From assembly GCA_020831895.1 (NCBI GenBank), contig JAFIFS010000027.1, forward strand, positions 1 to 64,000: DNA of 64,000 bases. Direction: 5' to 3'. Position 1 is the first letter of the stretch; each line of letters starts with the position of its first letter. The DNA comes from Chromatiales bacterium. GTDB taxonomy: Bacteria > Pseudomonadota > Gammaproteobacteria > Steroidobacterales > GCA-2729495. A model generated the notes under the pieces. That model was not told where the DNA came from. It searched no databases and worked only from the letters and a program-made list of their open reading frames with translations. This document shows positions 30,674 through 40,134 of the stretch, one piece after another. The translations under genes and the position numbers were made by a program.

Positions 30674-31180
30674 TCAGGGCAGCTGTTCCAGTTCCGCGAT
30701 GGCCTCGCGCTCGATCCGCTGCAGCCGCTCGACCATCGAGGGCAGCTGGCGTTCGACGTACTCCATCGTCGCCTGCGTGATCAGCGGCATCTTGTCCAGC
30801 ATCAGCTGGCCGGCCGGGCTCCTGTACATCTCGAGCAGGCTGTCGATCTCGGACTGGGTCAGGTTCTCGCGGTAGAGCTGCACGACACCGGCTTCGTAGG
30901 CTGCCCAGTCAGTCTCCTGGCGGACGACCTCGGTCATGCGCTCGTGCATGCCGAGAAGGATCTCCCGCTGCTCTGCGCTGAGCTGTGGGTCCCGCCTGAT
31001 CTGCGCGAGCTGATCCTCCAGCATCGCGCCGAACTGCATACCGACCTGGTCGACCAGCTCGCTGACCTCGGTCAGCGCGAGCAGCTCGCGGACCGAGTTT
31101 TCCGAAGCCGGATCGGCCTGAAGGACGGGGGATATGCCGGCCAGCAGGGCCAGGCAGGGCAAGAGCATTCGCAGTTTCAT
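30674..31180 (-). CDS. exported DUF2059 protein
   Basis: About 168 residues, with a signal peptide (MKLRMLLPCLALLAGISPVLQA) and an all-helical remainder. DUF2059 hallmarks are QLYRENLTQSEIDSLLEMYRSPAGQLMLDKMPLITQATMEYV. The family is periplasmic and of unknown function. The strong ribosome-binding site GGAGGTG 4-5 bases before ATG 31180 fixes the start. Confidence 0.85.
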   Translation of the reverse strand: MKLRMLLPCLALLAGISPVLQADPASENSVRELLALTEVSELVDQVGMQFGAMLEDQLAQIRRDPQLSAEQREILLGMHERMTEVVRQETDWAAYEAGVVQLYRENLTQSEIDSLLEMYRSPAGQLMLDKMPLITQATMEYVERQLPSMVERLQRIEREAIAELEQLP

Positions 31181-31261
31181 TCGCCACCTCCGGCGAGCAG
31201 GTCTGGTCACGAACCCCGGGGCGGCGGTTCCATCGATCCGCGATTATACCTGTATCCCGGG

Positions 31262-31933
31262 TCAGTCCCCCGCGGCCCCTGCGCCGAGGCCATGCATTTC
31301 GACAAAAGTGCCGAGCGCCTCGCCGAGACCGTTGAGGATGAACTGCACCGCAATAACCGCAAGGATCAGCCCGAAGATCTTGGTCAGGATCCTCCGCCCG
31401 GTGTCGCCGAGGAAGCGGATCACGTAGCGGCTGTTGACCATCGCGTAGTAGCAGCTGATCGTCGTAAGCATCACGGCGAAGAAGACGACGACCACGTGCC
31501 AGCGGTCGGGCGCCTCGCTGGTCAGGATCATCGTCGTCGCGATTGCCCCAGGCCCGCTGATGAAGGGGATCGCCAGCGGGACGATCGAGATGTCGTCCGC
31601 GATCCGCCCGCTGGGCTTGTCGCCCTCCTGTTCATGCTCGGGATCTTCGCTCCGCTGGAGCATGCCCATGGCAATGCCGAACAGTATCAAGCCACCGGCG
31701 ACGCGGAAGGCGGCCAGGGTGATGCCGAACAGCTGGAAGATCACGGAGCCCAGCAGCGCGAATGTGCACAGCATCGCGCTCGAGACGACCACGGCCCGGC
31801 GGGCGATCGCCTCCCGCTCGGCCTCGCTAGCGCGCGTCGTCAGCGAGGCAAACACGAAGGCCGTCGTCAGCGGGTTGATGATGACGAACACTGCTGCGAT
31901 CGCGACGAAAAAATACTCGACGAGTCCCGTCAT
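31262..31933 (-). CDS. MarC family integral membrane protein
   Basis: 223 residues, about six helices. It starts directly with a membrane helix (YFFVAIAAVFVIINPLTTAFVF), and the family segments LLGSVIFQLFGITLAAFRVAGGLILF and VPLAIPFISGPGAIATTMIL are present. MarC was once thought to confer multiple antibiotic resistance, but that link was withdrawn and the function is open. It follows ubiB by 1 base on the same strand and could be the end of the ubiquinone/hslVU transcript. Confidence 0.88.
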   Translation of the reverse strand: MTGLVEYFFVAIAAVFVIINPLTTAFVFASLTTRASEAEREAIARRAVVVSSAMLCTFALLGSVIFQLFGITLAAFRVAGGLILFGIAMGMLQRSEDPEHEQEGDKPSGRIADDISIVPLAIPFISGPGAIATTMILTSEAPDRWHVVVVFFAVMLTTISCYYAMVNSRYVIRFLGDTGRRILTKIFGLILAVIAVQFILNGLGEALGTFVEMHGLGAGAAGD

Positions 31934-31934
31934 C

Positions 31935-33578
31935 TCATCTGCGCTGGTTTACCGGCGGCCGTGCGGACCACAGCAGCAGCAGTCCTGCTGCGCCGAGGCC
32001 AAGTCCAACCCAGGCCGGCAAGGGTGCGAGCCCGATCAGCAGGCTCGCCGCGATCACCAGGCTGCCCCCGGTGAGCAGCCGGTAGTGACGCTGCTCCCTC
32101 TGCCGTTCCCCGGCGGGATCGGGCCGCACCACCGGGGGCTGCTCCACCACGCTGTCGACCAGGCGACGCGCCACCTCGGGCAGGCGCTCGACGGCATAGC
32201 GCAGTTCAGGCCAGTCGCGGCGCAGCCGGCGCAGCATGCCCCGCGGCCCGGTCTGCTCCTGCATCCATTTTCTCAGTACGGGCTTGCCCGTCTGCCAGAT
32301 GTCGAGCTCGGGGTAGAGGTCCCTGCCCAGGCCCTCGATCTGCACCAGCGTCTTCTGCAGCAGGATCAGCTGCGGCTGGATCTCCATGTCGAAGCGCCGC
32401 GCTGTCGCGAACAGCCTGAGCAGCACCTGGGCGAAGGAGATTTCCTTGAGCGGCTTGTTGAAGATCGGTTCGCACACGGTCCGGATGGCCGACTCGAGCT
32501 CGTCGACGCGCGTCGTGGCTGGCACCCAGCCGGAGTCGACATGCAGCCGGGCGACGCGATAGTAGTCGCGATTGAAGAAGGCGAGGAAATTCTCCGCGAG
32601 GTAACGACGGTCCCGGTCATCCAGCGTACCCACGATGCCGAAGTCCACCGCGGCGTAGCGCGGATTATCGGGGTCGGTCGCATCGACAAAGATGTTGCCC
32701 GGGTGCATGTCGGCGTGGAAAAAGTTGTCCCGGAATACCTGCGTGAAGAAGATCTCCACCCCGTTCGCGGCAAGTCTCGCGATATTCACCCCGGCGCGGC
32801 GCAGCGCCTCCATGTCGTCGATCGGAATGCCGCGGATGCGCTCGATCACCATCAACTGCGGACGGCAGTAGTCGAAGTAGGCCTCGGGGACGTAGATGAT
32901 CGGTGAACCTGCGAAGTTGCGCCTGAGCTGGGCAGCATTGGCTGCCTCGCGCATCAGGTCAAGCTCGTTGATGATGGTCTTCTCGTACTCCGCCACGACC
33001 TCGACCGGCCGCAGCCTGCGGGCCTCCGGCCAGTAGCGCTGCGCAAGCCGGGCGAGCGCGTACATCACCTCGATGTCCCGCGCGATCATCCCGTGCACGC
33101 CCGGGCGCAGGATCTTCACGACGACATCCTCACCCGTGTGCAGGCGTGCTGCGTGCACCTGCGCGATCGAGGCGGCGGCCAGCGCCTCCTTCTCGAATCT
33201 GGCGAACACCTCATGCGCAGGCCGGCCGTAGGCAGCCTCGACCTCGCGCAGCGCCTGCTCCCCGGGGAACGGCGGCACCTGGTCCTGCAGTCGTGCCAGC
33301 TCGGACCCTATGTCAGGCGGCAGCAGGTCCTGCCGCGTCGAGAGAGACTGGCCGAACTTGACGAAGATGGGCCCGAGCTCCTCCAGCGCCAGCCGCAGCC
33401 GCACCGCGCGCGGCAGCTCGCTCCTGCGCGTGCTCCATGTCGAGGGGAAGAGCAGGAACAGGAACCGGACCGGGCGCAGCAGGTGAGTGGAACGAACCAG
33501 GTCGTCCAGGCGATGGCGCACCAGCACGCGCTGGATCGCGAGCAGGCGCAACAGGAGGCGCAGGCGCAGCTTAGTCAT
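31935..33578 (-). CDS. ubiB: ubiquinone biosynthesis regulatory protein kinase/ATPase UbiB
   Basis: 547 residues. The ABC1/ADCK family signatures are in order: KFGQSLSTRQDLLPPDI (KxGQ motif), AAASIAQVHAARL (Ala-rich loop in place of a P-loop), HADMHPGNIFVDA and VDFGIVGTLDD (metal-binding). The last ~40 residues form hydrophobic helices (GGSLVIAASLLIGLAPLPAW). UbiB is an atypical membrane-linked kinase-like ATPase that helps extract or process ubiquinone precursors. It is neighboured by ubiJ and ubiE as in E. coli. Confidence 0.95.
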   Translation of the reverse strand: MTKLRLRLLLRLLAIQRVLVRHRLDDLVRSTHLLRPVRFLFLLFPSTWSTRRSELPRAVRLRLALEELGPIFVKFGQSLSTRQDLLPPDIGSELARLQDQVPPFPGEQALREVEAAYGRPAHEVFARFEKEALAAASIAQVHAARLHTGEDVVVKILRPGVHGMIARDIEVMYALARLAQRYWPEARRLRPVEVVAEYEKTIINELDLMREAANAAQLRRNFAGSPIIYVPEAYFDYCRPQLMVIERIRGIPIDDMEALRRAGVNIARLAANGVEIFFTQVFRDNFFHADMHPGNIFVDATDPDNPRYAAVDFGIVGTLDDRDRRYLAENFLAFFNRDYYRVARLHVDSGWVPATTRVDELESAIRTVCEPIFNKPLKEISFAQVLLRLFATARRFDMEIQPQLILLQKTLVQIEGLGRDLYPELDIWQTGKPVLRKWMQEQTGPRGMLRRLRRDWPELRYAVERLPEVARRLVDSVVEQPPVVRPDPAGERQREQRHYRLLTGGSLVIAASLLIGLAPLPAWVGLGLGAAGLLLLWSARPPVNQRR

Positions 33579-33584
33579 TGCGGC

Positions 33585-34217
33585 TCAGTCGTCCTGGCCA
33601 TCATGGCCGGATCGGCGAAGACGCTCCAGCCGCGCGCCGGCGCGCTCGACGTCGTCGCGCAGCCGGTCCACCTCCACGAGCCACTGGCCCACCTCGGGGC
33701 GTGTGGGCAGCCAGCGGCGCTCCTCGCGCAGGTACTCGCCAAGGCTGCGCTCGAACGAACCAAGCGCATTGCGCGCCCAGGCTGCGCCGCCACGGGCAAG
33801 ATTTCCGGCGCCGTGGGCCAGGGGATCTCCGGCCAGCCTGGCCAGCTGCTCCTCTAGGTCAGGACGGGCAGCCCGCAGCAGCGCGCGGAAACGGTCGGCC
33901 ACTGCCGTGTCGCCGGTGAGCCGTACGCGTCCGTCGCGCACGGGCTGCTGCGGGTCGGGGCCCAGCAGCGCCAGCAGCGCCAGCGGGGCGCCGGCCAGGC
34001 GGACATCGGCGTCGCCGCCGTCAGAGGGGAGCAGCTCCAGCTGCCCCGCGCCCACGCGGGCCATTATCCGCAGCGGGGTGCCGCTGATGGCCAGTTCAAG
34101 CGCCTGGCCCTCGAGATCACGGGCAAGCCCCTGGGCCGTGGCCGACCCGGCGATTCCGCGGTTCACCAGCGCCTGGGCGGGCGAGAGCAGCAGGCTGGCA
34201 AGGTCGTTCACGGCCAT
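33585..34217 (-). CDS. ubiJ: ubiquinone biosynthesis accessory factor UbiJ (SCP2 domain)
   Basis: About 210 residues. The N-terminal two thirds form an SCP2-like lipid-binding domain (LELAISGTPLRIMARVGAGQLEL, DADVRLAGAPLALLALLG, RVRLTGDTAVADRFRALL). The C-terminal part is a charged helix (EVDRLRDDVERAGARLERLRR) that can form a coiled coil. UbiJ and UbiK together scaffold the aerobic Ubi complex. Order and spacing between ubiE and ubiB support the name. ATG 34217 overlaps nothing and sits 1 base from the ubiE stop. Confidence 0.88.
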   Translation of the reverse strand: MAVNDLASLLLSPAQALVNRGIAGSATAQGLARDLEGQALELAISGTPLRIMARVGAGQLELLPSDGGDADVRLAGAPLALLALLGPDPQQPVRDGRVRLTGDTAVADRFRALLRAARPDLEEQLARLAGDPLAHGAGNLARGGAAWARNALGSFERSLGEYLREERRWLPTRPEVGQWLVEVDRLRDDVERAGARLERLRRSGHDGQDD

Positions 34218-34218
34218 C

Positions 34219-34974
34219 TCAGAAGCGGAATCCTGTATGCAGCGCGACGATACCGCCGCTGAGGTTATGGCAGCGGCAGTCCTCAAGGCCCGCTGCTTCC
34301 ATCATGCCAAGCAGCGTCTGCTGGTCCGGATGGCGTCGAATCGACTCCGCCAGGTAGCGGTAACTGTCGGCATCCCCTGCGACCAGCTGTCCCAGCCTTG
34401 GCAATACCTTGAACGAGAACGCATCGTACAGCGGCTCGAGCAGCTTCAGCACGGGTCTTGAGAACTCGAGGACGAGCAGGCGGCCACCGGGCCGCAGCAC
34501 CCGCGACATTGCGCGCAGGGCGGCCGGCTTGTCGGTCACGTTGCGCAGGCCGAAAGCGATCGTCACGCAGTCGAAGCTGGCGTCGGAAAACGGCAGTTGC
34601 TCCGCATCGGCCTGCACCAACGCGACGCGCGGCCACAGGCCGCGATCAACCAGGCGTGCGCGGCCGCGGGCCAGCATTGCCGTGTTGATATCGGCGAGGC
34701 AGACCAGCCCCGCCGGGCCCACCTGGCGGGCCAGCCCGATGCTGAGGTCGCCCGTGCCGCCGGCGAGGTCCAGTACCTGCTGGCCCGGCCGAAGTCCGGT
34801 GCGCGATAGTGCGAAGCGCTTCCAGATCCGGTGCAGTCCACCGGACATCAGGTCGTTCATAAGGTCATAGCGCGGGGCCACCGACTCGAACACCGCCCGC
34901 ACCCGCCGGGCCTTGTCCCCGCGAGCTACGTCCTCGAAGCCGAAGTCGACCCTGTCCTGGTCCTCAATGCTCAT
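34219..34974 (-). CDS. ubiE: bifunctional demethylmenaquinone/2-methoxy-6-polyprenyl-1,4-benzoquinol methylase
   Basis: 251 residues. It is a class I SAM methyltransferase that adds the C-methyl group in ubiquinone (and menaquinone) synthesis. [26 protein letters not shown] and [16 protein letters not shown] are the UbiE signatures, with [14 protein letters not shown] and [12 protein letters not shown] downstream. It ends one base before ubiJ. Confidence 0.96.
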   Translation of the reverse strand: MSIEDQDRVDFGFEDVARGDKARRVRAVFESVAPRYDLMNDLMSGGLHRIWKRFALSRTGLRPGQQVLDLAGGTGDLSIGLARQVGPAGLVCLADINTAMLARGRARLVDRGLWPRVALVQADAEQLPFSDASFDCVTIAFGLRNVTDKPAALRAMSRVLRPGGRLLVLEFSRPVLKLLEPLYDAFSFKVLPRLGQLVAGDADSYRYLAESIRRHPDQQTLLGMMEAAGLEDCRCHNLSGGIVALHTGFRF

Positions 34975-34991
34975 CAGCCCGGATGCCTCTC

Positions 34992-36305
34992 CTAGAGGAT
35001 GTAGCGGCTCAGGTCCTCGTTGCCCGCCAGGGCGCCGAGGTGCTCTTCGACATAGTCGGCATCGATCGTAAGCCTGTCCCCGGACCGGTCCGCCGCCTCG
35101 AACGAGATCGCGTCGAGCAGTCGCTCGAGCACCGTGTGCAGCCGCCGCGCACCGATGTTCTCGTTCTGGCTGTTGACCTGGCAGGCGATCTCGGCAATTC
35201 GCCGGATCCCGGTCTCTGCGAACTCCAGTTCCACGCCCTCGGTCGCCATCAGCGCGCGGTACTGCTGCGTCAGCGAGGCATCCGGCTCCGTCAGGATGCG
35301 CTCGAACTCGCCAACACCCAGCGCCCCGAGCTCGACGCGGATCGGGAAGCGGCCCTGCAGCTCCGGGATCAGGTCAGCGGGCCTGGAGGTGTGGAAGGCC
35401 CCGGAGGCGATGAACAGGATGTGGTCGGTGCGGACCATCCCGTGCTTGGTGGTCACGGTGCAGCCCTCGACCAGCGGCAGCAGGTCGCGCTGGACGCCCT
35501 CGCGCGAGACATCGGTCCCGCTCACGTCACCGCGCCGGGCGATCTTGTCGATCTCGTCGATGAAGACAATGCCGTTCTGCTCGACGTTGCTGAGCGCTGC
35601 CGCCTTGACGTCATCCTCGTTGACCAGCCGGCCCGCTTCCTCGTCGGTCAGCAGCCTGAAGGCCTCGCGGACGCGCAGCTTGCGGCTGCGCCGGCGCTGG
35701 CCGGCGAAATTCTGGAACATGCTCTGCAGCTGGCTGGTCATCTCCTCCATGCCGGGCGGCGCCATGATTTCGACGCCCATCGGCGAGGCCTGGACCTCGA
35801 TCTCGATTTCCCGGTCATCGAGCCGGCCCTCGCGCAGCATCTTCCGGAATTTCTGCCGGGTCTCGCTGTCTCCTGCCGGCTGCCCGGCAGCCGGCGGCGG
35901 TAGCAGCGCATCGAGGATGCGGTCCTCCGCCACATCCTCGGCGCGATGCCGGACCTTATCCACGGCCTCCTCGCGCGTCATCTTCACCGAGGCATCCATC
36001 AGGTCGCGGATGATGCTGTCGACCTCGCGTCCCACGTAGCCGACCTCGGTGAACTTGGTCGCCTCCACCTTGATGAACGGCGCCTGGGCCAGGCGCGCCA
36101 GCCGCCTGGCGATCTCCGTCTTGCCGACGCCTGTCGGCCCCATCATCAGGATGTTCTTCGGCGTGATCTCGTTGCGCAGCGCCGGGTCGACCTGCATGCG
36201 CCGCCAGCGGTTGCGCAGCGCAATCGCCACGGCACGCTTGGCGTCCGCCTGGCCGATGATGTGCTTGTCCAGTTCTTGGACGATTTCCCTGGGTGTCATC
36301 GACAT
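34992..36305 (-). CDS. hslU: ATP-dependent protease ATPase subunit HslU
   Basis: 437 residues. AAA+ unfoldase of the HslUV protease. Walker [17 protein letters not shown] is near residue 57. Walker B is in [15 protein letters not shown]. The intermediate domain lies between about residues 110 and 240, and the C-terminal tail LSRYIL is the element that docks into HslV and activates it. It lies 17 bases after hslV, co-transcribed. Confidence 0.97.
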   Translation of the reverse strand: MSMTPREIVQELDKHIIGQADAKRAVAIALRNRWRRMQVDPALRNEITPKNILMMGPTGVGKTEIARRLARLAQAPFIKVEATKFTEVGYVGREVDSIIRDLMDASVKMTREEAVDKVRHRAEDVAEDRILDALLPPPAAGQPAGDSETRQKFRKMLREGRLDDREIEIEVQASPMGVEIMAPPGMEEMTSQLQSMFQNFAGQRRRSRKLRVREAFRLLTDEEAGRLVNEDDVKAAALSNVEQNGIVFIDEIDKIARRGDVSGTDVSREGVQRDLLPLVEGCTVTTKHGMVRTDHILFIASGAFHTSRPADLIPELQGRFPIRVELGALGVGEFERILTEPDASLTQQYRALMATEGVELEFAETGIRRIAEIACQVNSQNENIGARRLHTVLERLLDAISFEAADRSGDRLTIDADYVEEHLGALAGNEDLSRYIL

Positions 36306-36322
36306 CTGTCCGGCATCCCTGC

Positions 36323-36868
36323 TCAGCCCGCCTCGGGCCCAAGTGTCTCGACCAGGACCTGGTCGTTCGTGTAGATGCAGATCCGCCCGGCGATCTCCAG
36401 CGCCTTGCGCACGATATCGCCGGCCGGCAGCTGCGTGTTCTCCAGCAGCGCGCGCGCGGCAGCCTGGGCAAACGGGCCGCCGGAACCGATCGCCATCAGG
36501 TCATCCTCGGGCTCTATCACGTCGCCATTGCCGGAGATGATCAGCGAGCGCTCCCGGTCGGCAACGCAGAGCAGTGCCTCCAGGCGACGCAGCCGGCGGT
36601 CGCTGCGCCAGTCCTTGGCCAGCTCGATCGCGGCGCGACCGAGGTTGCCATACTGCTGCAGCTTGCCCTCGAAAAGCTCGAAGAGCGTGAATGCATCGGC
36701 AGTGCCGCCGGCGAAGCCGGCCAGCACGCGCCCTTCGGCCAGCGTGCGCACCTTGCGGGCGTTGCCCTTGACCACGGTGTTGCCGAGCGTGACCTGGCCG
36801 TCACCGCCGACGGCGACGATGCCGTCACGCCGGACCGAGACAATCGTGGTGCCGTGAAACTGTTCCAT
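36323..36868 (-). CDS. hslV: ATP-dependent protease proteolytic subunit HslV
   Basis: 181 residues. Proteasome-like threonine peptidase. The start [16 protein letters not shown] shows a six-residue propeptide before the catalytic Thr7. Downstream are the Lys region NARKVRTL and the [19 protein letters not shown] segment. It pairs with HslU and degrades misfolded proteins in the cytoplasm. Confidence 0.97.
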   Translation of the reverse strand: MEQFHGTTIVSVRRDGIVAVGGDGQVTLGNTVVKGNARKVRTLAEGRVLAGFAGGTADAFTLFELFEGKLQQYGNLGRAAIELAKDWRSDRRLRRLEALLCVADRERSLIISGNGDVIEPEDDLMAIGSGGPFAQAAARALLENTQLPAGDIVRKALEIAGRICIYTNDQVLVETLGPEAG

Positions 36869-36898
36869 CCCTGTTGTCTCCGTGGGTGCCCGTGGTTT

Positions 36899-37816
36899 TC
36901 AGCCACGGGTGCCGGATGTCTTGCGCCGGGCCCGCGGGTGTGACTCGTCGTAGACCTGCGCGAGATGCTGGAAGTCCAGGTGGGTATAGACCTGCGTGGT
37001 GCTGATGTCGGCATGCCCGAGCATCTCTTGCACTGCGCGCAGGTCCCGGCTGGACTCAAGAAGGTGGGTGGCGAAGCTGTGACGGAACAGGTGCGGGTGC
37101 ACGCGCTGCGGGCACCCGGCGCGCTGTGCCCATGCGCTGACGCGCTGCTGGACACTGCGCGGGCTGATCCGCCGCCCGCGTGCGCCGACGAAAAGCGCCG
37201 TCTCGCCGGGTGCCGCCAGACTTGGCCTTGCATCCAGCCAGTCACGCAGCGCCTCACGCGCCGCGCGGCCGACCGGTACGATCCGCATGCGGTTGCCCTT
37301 GCCGGTCACACGGACCGTGCCATCGGCCAGGTCGAGGTCCTGCGGGTCCAGGGCGACGAGTTCAGCCAGACGCAGCCCCGACGAGTACAGCAGCTCCAGC
37401 ATCGCCCGGTCCCGGCGCGCCGGCGGGGTGTCCTCCTCGATGGCCAGCAGGCTCGCCATCTGGTCGACGTCCAGAGTACGCGGCAGGCTCCGCGCCGCGC
37501 GCGGGGCGCTGATCCCAGTGGCCGGGTTGTTCTTCAGCCGGCCTTCACGGATGAGCCAGTTCATGAAGCTGCGCACCCCGGAAAGCCGGCGCTGGATGCT
37601 GCGCGGCTTGAGCCCGCTCGCATAGCTCAGCGCGGCGAAGCGTCGCAGGTGGTGGGGCTGGATCGCGCTGAAGGAGTCGAGTCCTTGGCTGCGGCAGAAG
37701 TCGCCCAGGCAGGTGAGGTCGCGCCGGTAGCTGGTGACCGTGTGCGGAGAAAGCCGCCGCTCGAGCGCAAGGTGCTCGAGAAAGCGCTCGGCGGTCCGCC
37801 ATTCCGCGGCCTGCAT
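36899..37816 (-). CDS. xerC: tyrosine recombinase XerC
   Basis: 305 residues. Chromosome-dimer resolution recombinase acting with XerD at dif. The catalytic residues are intact: Arg in LLYSSGLRLAELVAL, Lys in VTGKGNRMRIVP, HxxR in HLFRHSFATHLL, His in LGHADISTTQVY and the nucleophile Tyr in the same motif. Position between DUF484 and hslV, and the usual dapF-DUF484-xerC order, distinguish it from phage integrases. Confidence 0.94.
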   Translation of the reverse strand: MQAAEWRTAERFLEHLALERRLSPHTVTSYRRDLTCLGDFCRSQGLDSFSAIQPHHLRRFAALSYASGLKPRSIQRRLSGVRSFMNWLIREGRLKNNPATGISAPRAARSLPRTLDVDQMASLLAIEEDTPPARRDRAMLELLYSSGLRLAELVALDPQDLDLADGTVRVTGKGNRMRIVPVGRAAREALRDWLDARPSLAAPGETALFVGARGRRISPRSVQQRVSAWAQRAGCPQRVHPHLFRHSFATHLLESSRDLRAVQEMLGHADISTTQVYTHLDFQHLAQVYDESHPRARRKTSGTRG

Positions 37817-37830
37817 GGCTGGCGGCCCGC

Positions 37831-38538
37831 TCAGCTGCGGGCCAGCGCCACGGCCAGCAGCTCACCCAGGCGTGCGAGAAAGTCGACGCCCATGCCGGGG
37901 TGAAAGTGTCCGGCATCCCGACTGCCTATGGCCAGGAAGCCGGTCGCGGCCCCCGGACCCAGCGGCAGCAGCGCGACTGAGCCGATCTCGACGCTGTCCT
38001 CACCGAACAGGAAGTTGCGCTGGCTGTCCCGTACCTGGCCACAGCGGGGTGTCGCTGACTGCAGAAAGGTCCGGAAGGGCGCCAGGGCGGCGTCGTCCCG
38101 GGCACAGGCGCGGACGAAACGCTCGGGGGCGGGTGCCGGACCGGCCTCGTCCTCGATGAACAGGACCAGCTGCGCGCAGTCGGCGCGAAAGCCCAGGCGA
38201 AGTTCGCGCTCGATCACGGTGATCACCTGCTCGCGGCCGCTGGTCTCGAGCAGCGCGAGGGCCAGGCGGTGAATGCGGCCGGTCAGCTCATCGTTTTCGC
38301 GGGCGACCTCGACCAGTTCCCGCAGCTGGCGCTCCAGCTGGCTGTTGCGCTGGCGCAGAACGCTGACCTGGCGCTCCATCAGCGAGATTGCCGGTCCACC
38401 CGTCCGGTGCGGCAGGCTCAGGCTGCCGAGCAGGCCGAGGTGGCGCTCGAAGAAGTCCGGATTGGACTGCAGCCAGGCGGCAATCGAGGCTTCGGTCAGT
38501 TCGGCAATCGCGATGCTGGGCTGCTTGAGCGTGCTCAT
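37831..38538 (-). CDS. DUF484 family (GAF-like) protein
   Basis: 235 residues. The N-terminal helix ASIAAWLQSNPDFFERHLGLLGSLSLPHRTGGPAISLMERQVSVLRQR is the DUF484 signature, followed by a coiled coil and a GAF-like domain (FRADCAQLVLFIED, SVALLPLGPGAATGFLAIGS). Function unknown, but the gene is almost always found between dapF and xerC. It overlaps dapF by 4 bases. Confidence 0.9.
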   Translation of the reverse strand: MSTLKQPSIAIAELTEASIAAWLQSNPDFFERHLGLLGSLSLPHRTGGPAISLMERQVSVLRQRNSQLERQLRELVEVARENDELTGRIHRLALALLETSGREQVITVIERELRLGFRADCAQLVLFIEDEAGPAPAPERFVRACARDDAALAPFRTFLQSATPRCGQVRDSQRNFLFGEDSVEIGSVALLPLGPGAATGFLAIGSRDAGHFHPGMGVDFLARLGELLAVALARS

Positions 38539-39359
38539 GCGTCTATGGTTCCCTCGAAAACGCTGATGGCCTCGCCCCGCATCAGCAGCGTACTGCCTGG
38601 TCCGGGCCAGCTGATGTGCAGGTCCCCGCCTGGCAGGCTGACGCGAACGTTGGCATCCAGCAGCCCCAGTCGCCGGCCGACCGCGGCGGCAGCACAGGCG
38701 CCGCTGCCGCAGGCCCGGGTCTCGCCGACACCGCGTTCGAAGACCCGCAGCCGGATGTGCCCGCGCCCGGCCACTTCCATGAAGCCGATGTTAGCACGGT
38801 TCGGAAAGCACTCATGACGCTCCAGCAGCGGCCCGAGCGTCGCCACGGGGGCGCTGGCCACGTCGGGTACCTGCAGGACGGCATGCGGGTTGCCCAGCGC
38901 AACCACGCCGATGCGCAGCTGCCGCCCATCAACGGCTATCGGGTATTCAGGCCCTTCGCTGTCGGCCAGGAAGGGCACCCGTGCCGGGGCGAACTCGGGT
39001 TCGCCCATCGCGATGCTGACGGTGCCGTCGGCATGCAGCTCGGCCGGAAGCGGCCCGCCCGGCGCATCGAGCACCAGCCTGCCAGGCTTTCCCCCGGCCG
39101 CCTGCCGCGCGATACAGCGCGCGCCGTTGCCACACTGTTCCGCCTCGCTCCCGTCGGTATTGAACACGCGGTAGGACAGGGCGGCACCCGGCGTGCGCGG
39201 CGGCCCTAGCCAGAGCAGCTGGTCGAAGCCGATCCCGGTGCGCCGGTCCGCCAGCGCCCGGATGCGGTCTGGCTGCAGCGGCCCGGCGCTGTCGGGTTCG
39301 CGCATCAGCACGAAGTCGTTGCCGAGCGCTTGCATCTTGGTGAACGGGATGCGGGTCAT
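38535..39359 (-). CDS. dapF: diaminopimelate epimerase
   Basis: 274 residues. It converts LL- to meso-diaminopimelate for lysine and peptidoglycan synthesis, using two cysteines. The first is in TDGSEAEQCGNGARCIA and the second in VGETRACGSGACAAA. The opening FTKMQALGNDFVL is typical. It is the first gene of the minus-strand run dapF-DUF484-xerC-hslVU-ubi. The upstream region to the divergent parA-like gene is ~130 bases and should hold both promoters. Confidence 0.97.
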   Translation of the reverse strand: MTRIPFTKMQALGNDFVLMREPDSAGPLQPDRIRALADRRTGIGFDQLLWLGPPRTPGAALSYRVFNTDGSEAEQCGNGARCIARQAAGGKPGRLVLDAPGGPLPAELHADGTVSIAMGEPEFAPARVPFLADSEGPEYPIAVDGRQLRIGVVALGNPHAVLQVPDVASAPVATLGPLLERHECFPNRANIGFMEVAGRGHIRLRVFERGVGETRACGSGACAAAAVGRRLGLLDANVRVSLPGGDLHISWPGPGSTLLMRGEAISVFEGTIDA

Positions 39360-39489
39360 GGCCGTGTGCCTGCCGGTGGGGCGCGATTATAGCCCCCGCA
39401 GGCCGCTGCTGCCGCCGTGGACTTTTGTCAAATCGGTCGCTAAGGTGGCGGACGTTCCGCTCCGTCAGACCAGAATAAAGGAACGATGA

Positions 39490-40128
39490 ATGCGTCAGAT
39501 CATGGTGCTGAACTCCAAGGGTGGCTGCGGGAAGAGCACGCTCGCCACCAACCTGGCGAGCTGGTATGCCGGCCAGGACAAGAAAGTCGCGCTGGTCGAC
39601 TATGACCCGCAGGGGTCCAGCATGGAATGGCTGTCGCGTCGTACGGAGGATCGCCCGGCGATCGCCGGCGTACCGGCCTGGGAAGACGGGCTCAAGCACC
39701 TGCCACGCAGCGCCGATGTCGCCATCTTCGATGCGCCTGCGCGCACCCACGGCCGCGAGCTGACCGACCTGCTGCGCACCGTGGAGACGGTTATCGTGCC
39801 GGTGCTGCCCTCGACCATCGACATCGAGGCATCGGCCCGCTTCCTTGAGGAGCTCGGCGGGGTGCCGAGGGTCCAGCGCAAGGAGGTCAAGGTCGGGGTC
39901 GTCGCCAACCGCGTGCGCGAGTACACGCTGATTTTCGACGAGCTCAACGAGTACCTGGACACGCTCCGCCTGCCCTACCTCGCGAGCCTGCGCGAGGCCC
40001 AGAACTACATCCGGGCCTACAGCCGCGGGCTGGGCATCTTCGAGCTCCCCGAGTACCTCGCCTGGCCGGACTGGGAACAGTGGCAGCCGCTGCTCGACTG
40101 GCTGAACAGCCGTCGCAGCCGGTCCTGA
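39490..40128 (+). CDS. ParA/MinD-family ATPase
   Basis: 212 residues. It has the deviant Walker A KGGCGKSTLATNLA at the N-terminus, with the signature Lys, and DYDPQGSSMEW. AIFDAPARTHGREL is the Walker B region. No parB or partner gene follows, so this is an orphan ParA-like protein that may position another cargo. AAAGGAA 6-7 bases before ATG 39490 supports the start; an ATG at 39486 is in another frame. Confidence 0.85.
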   Translation: MRQIMVLNSKGGCGKSTLATNLASWYAGQDKKVALVDYDPQGSSMEWLSRRTEDRPAIAGVPAWEDGLKHLPRSADVAIFDAPARTHGRELTDLLRTVETVIVPVLPSTIDIEASARFLEELGGVPRVQRKEVKVGVVANRVREYTLIFDELNEYLDTLRLPYLASLREAQNYIRAYSRGLGIFELPEYLAWPDWEQWQPLLDWLNSRRSRS

Positions 40129-40134
40129 TCCGGT

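Noticed and set aside
36899-37816. A phage integrase
   Set aside because: Gene order dapF-DUF484-xerC and all XerC motifs mark it as the housekeeping recombinase.
39425-39446. Promoter TTGTCA upstream of the ParA-like gene with TAAGGT
   Set aside because: Only 10 bases separate the boxes, too short for sigma-70 use.
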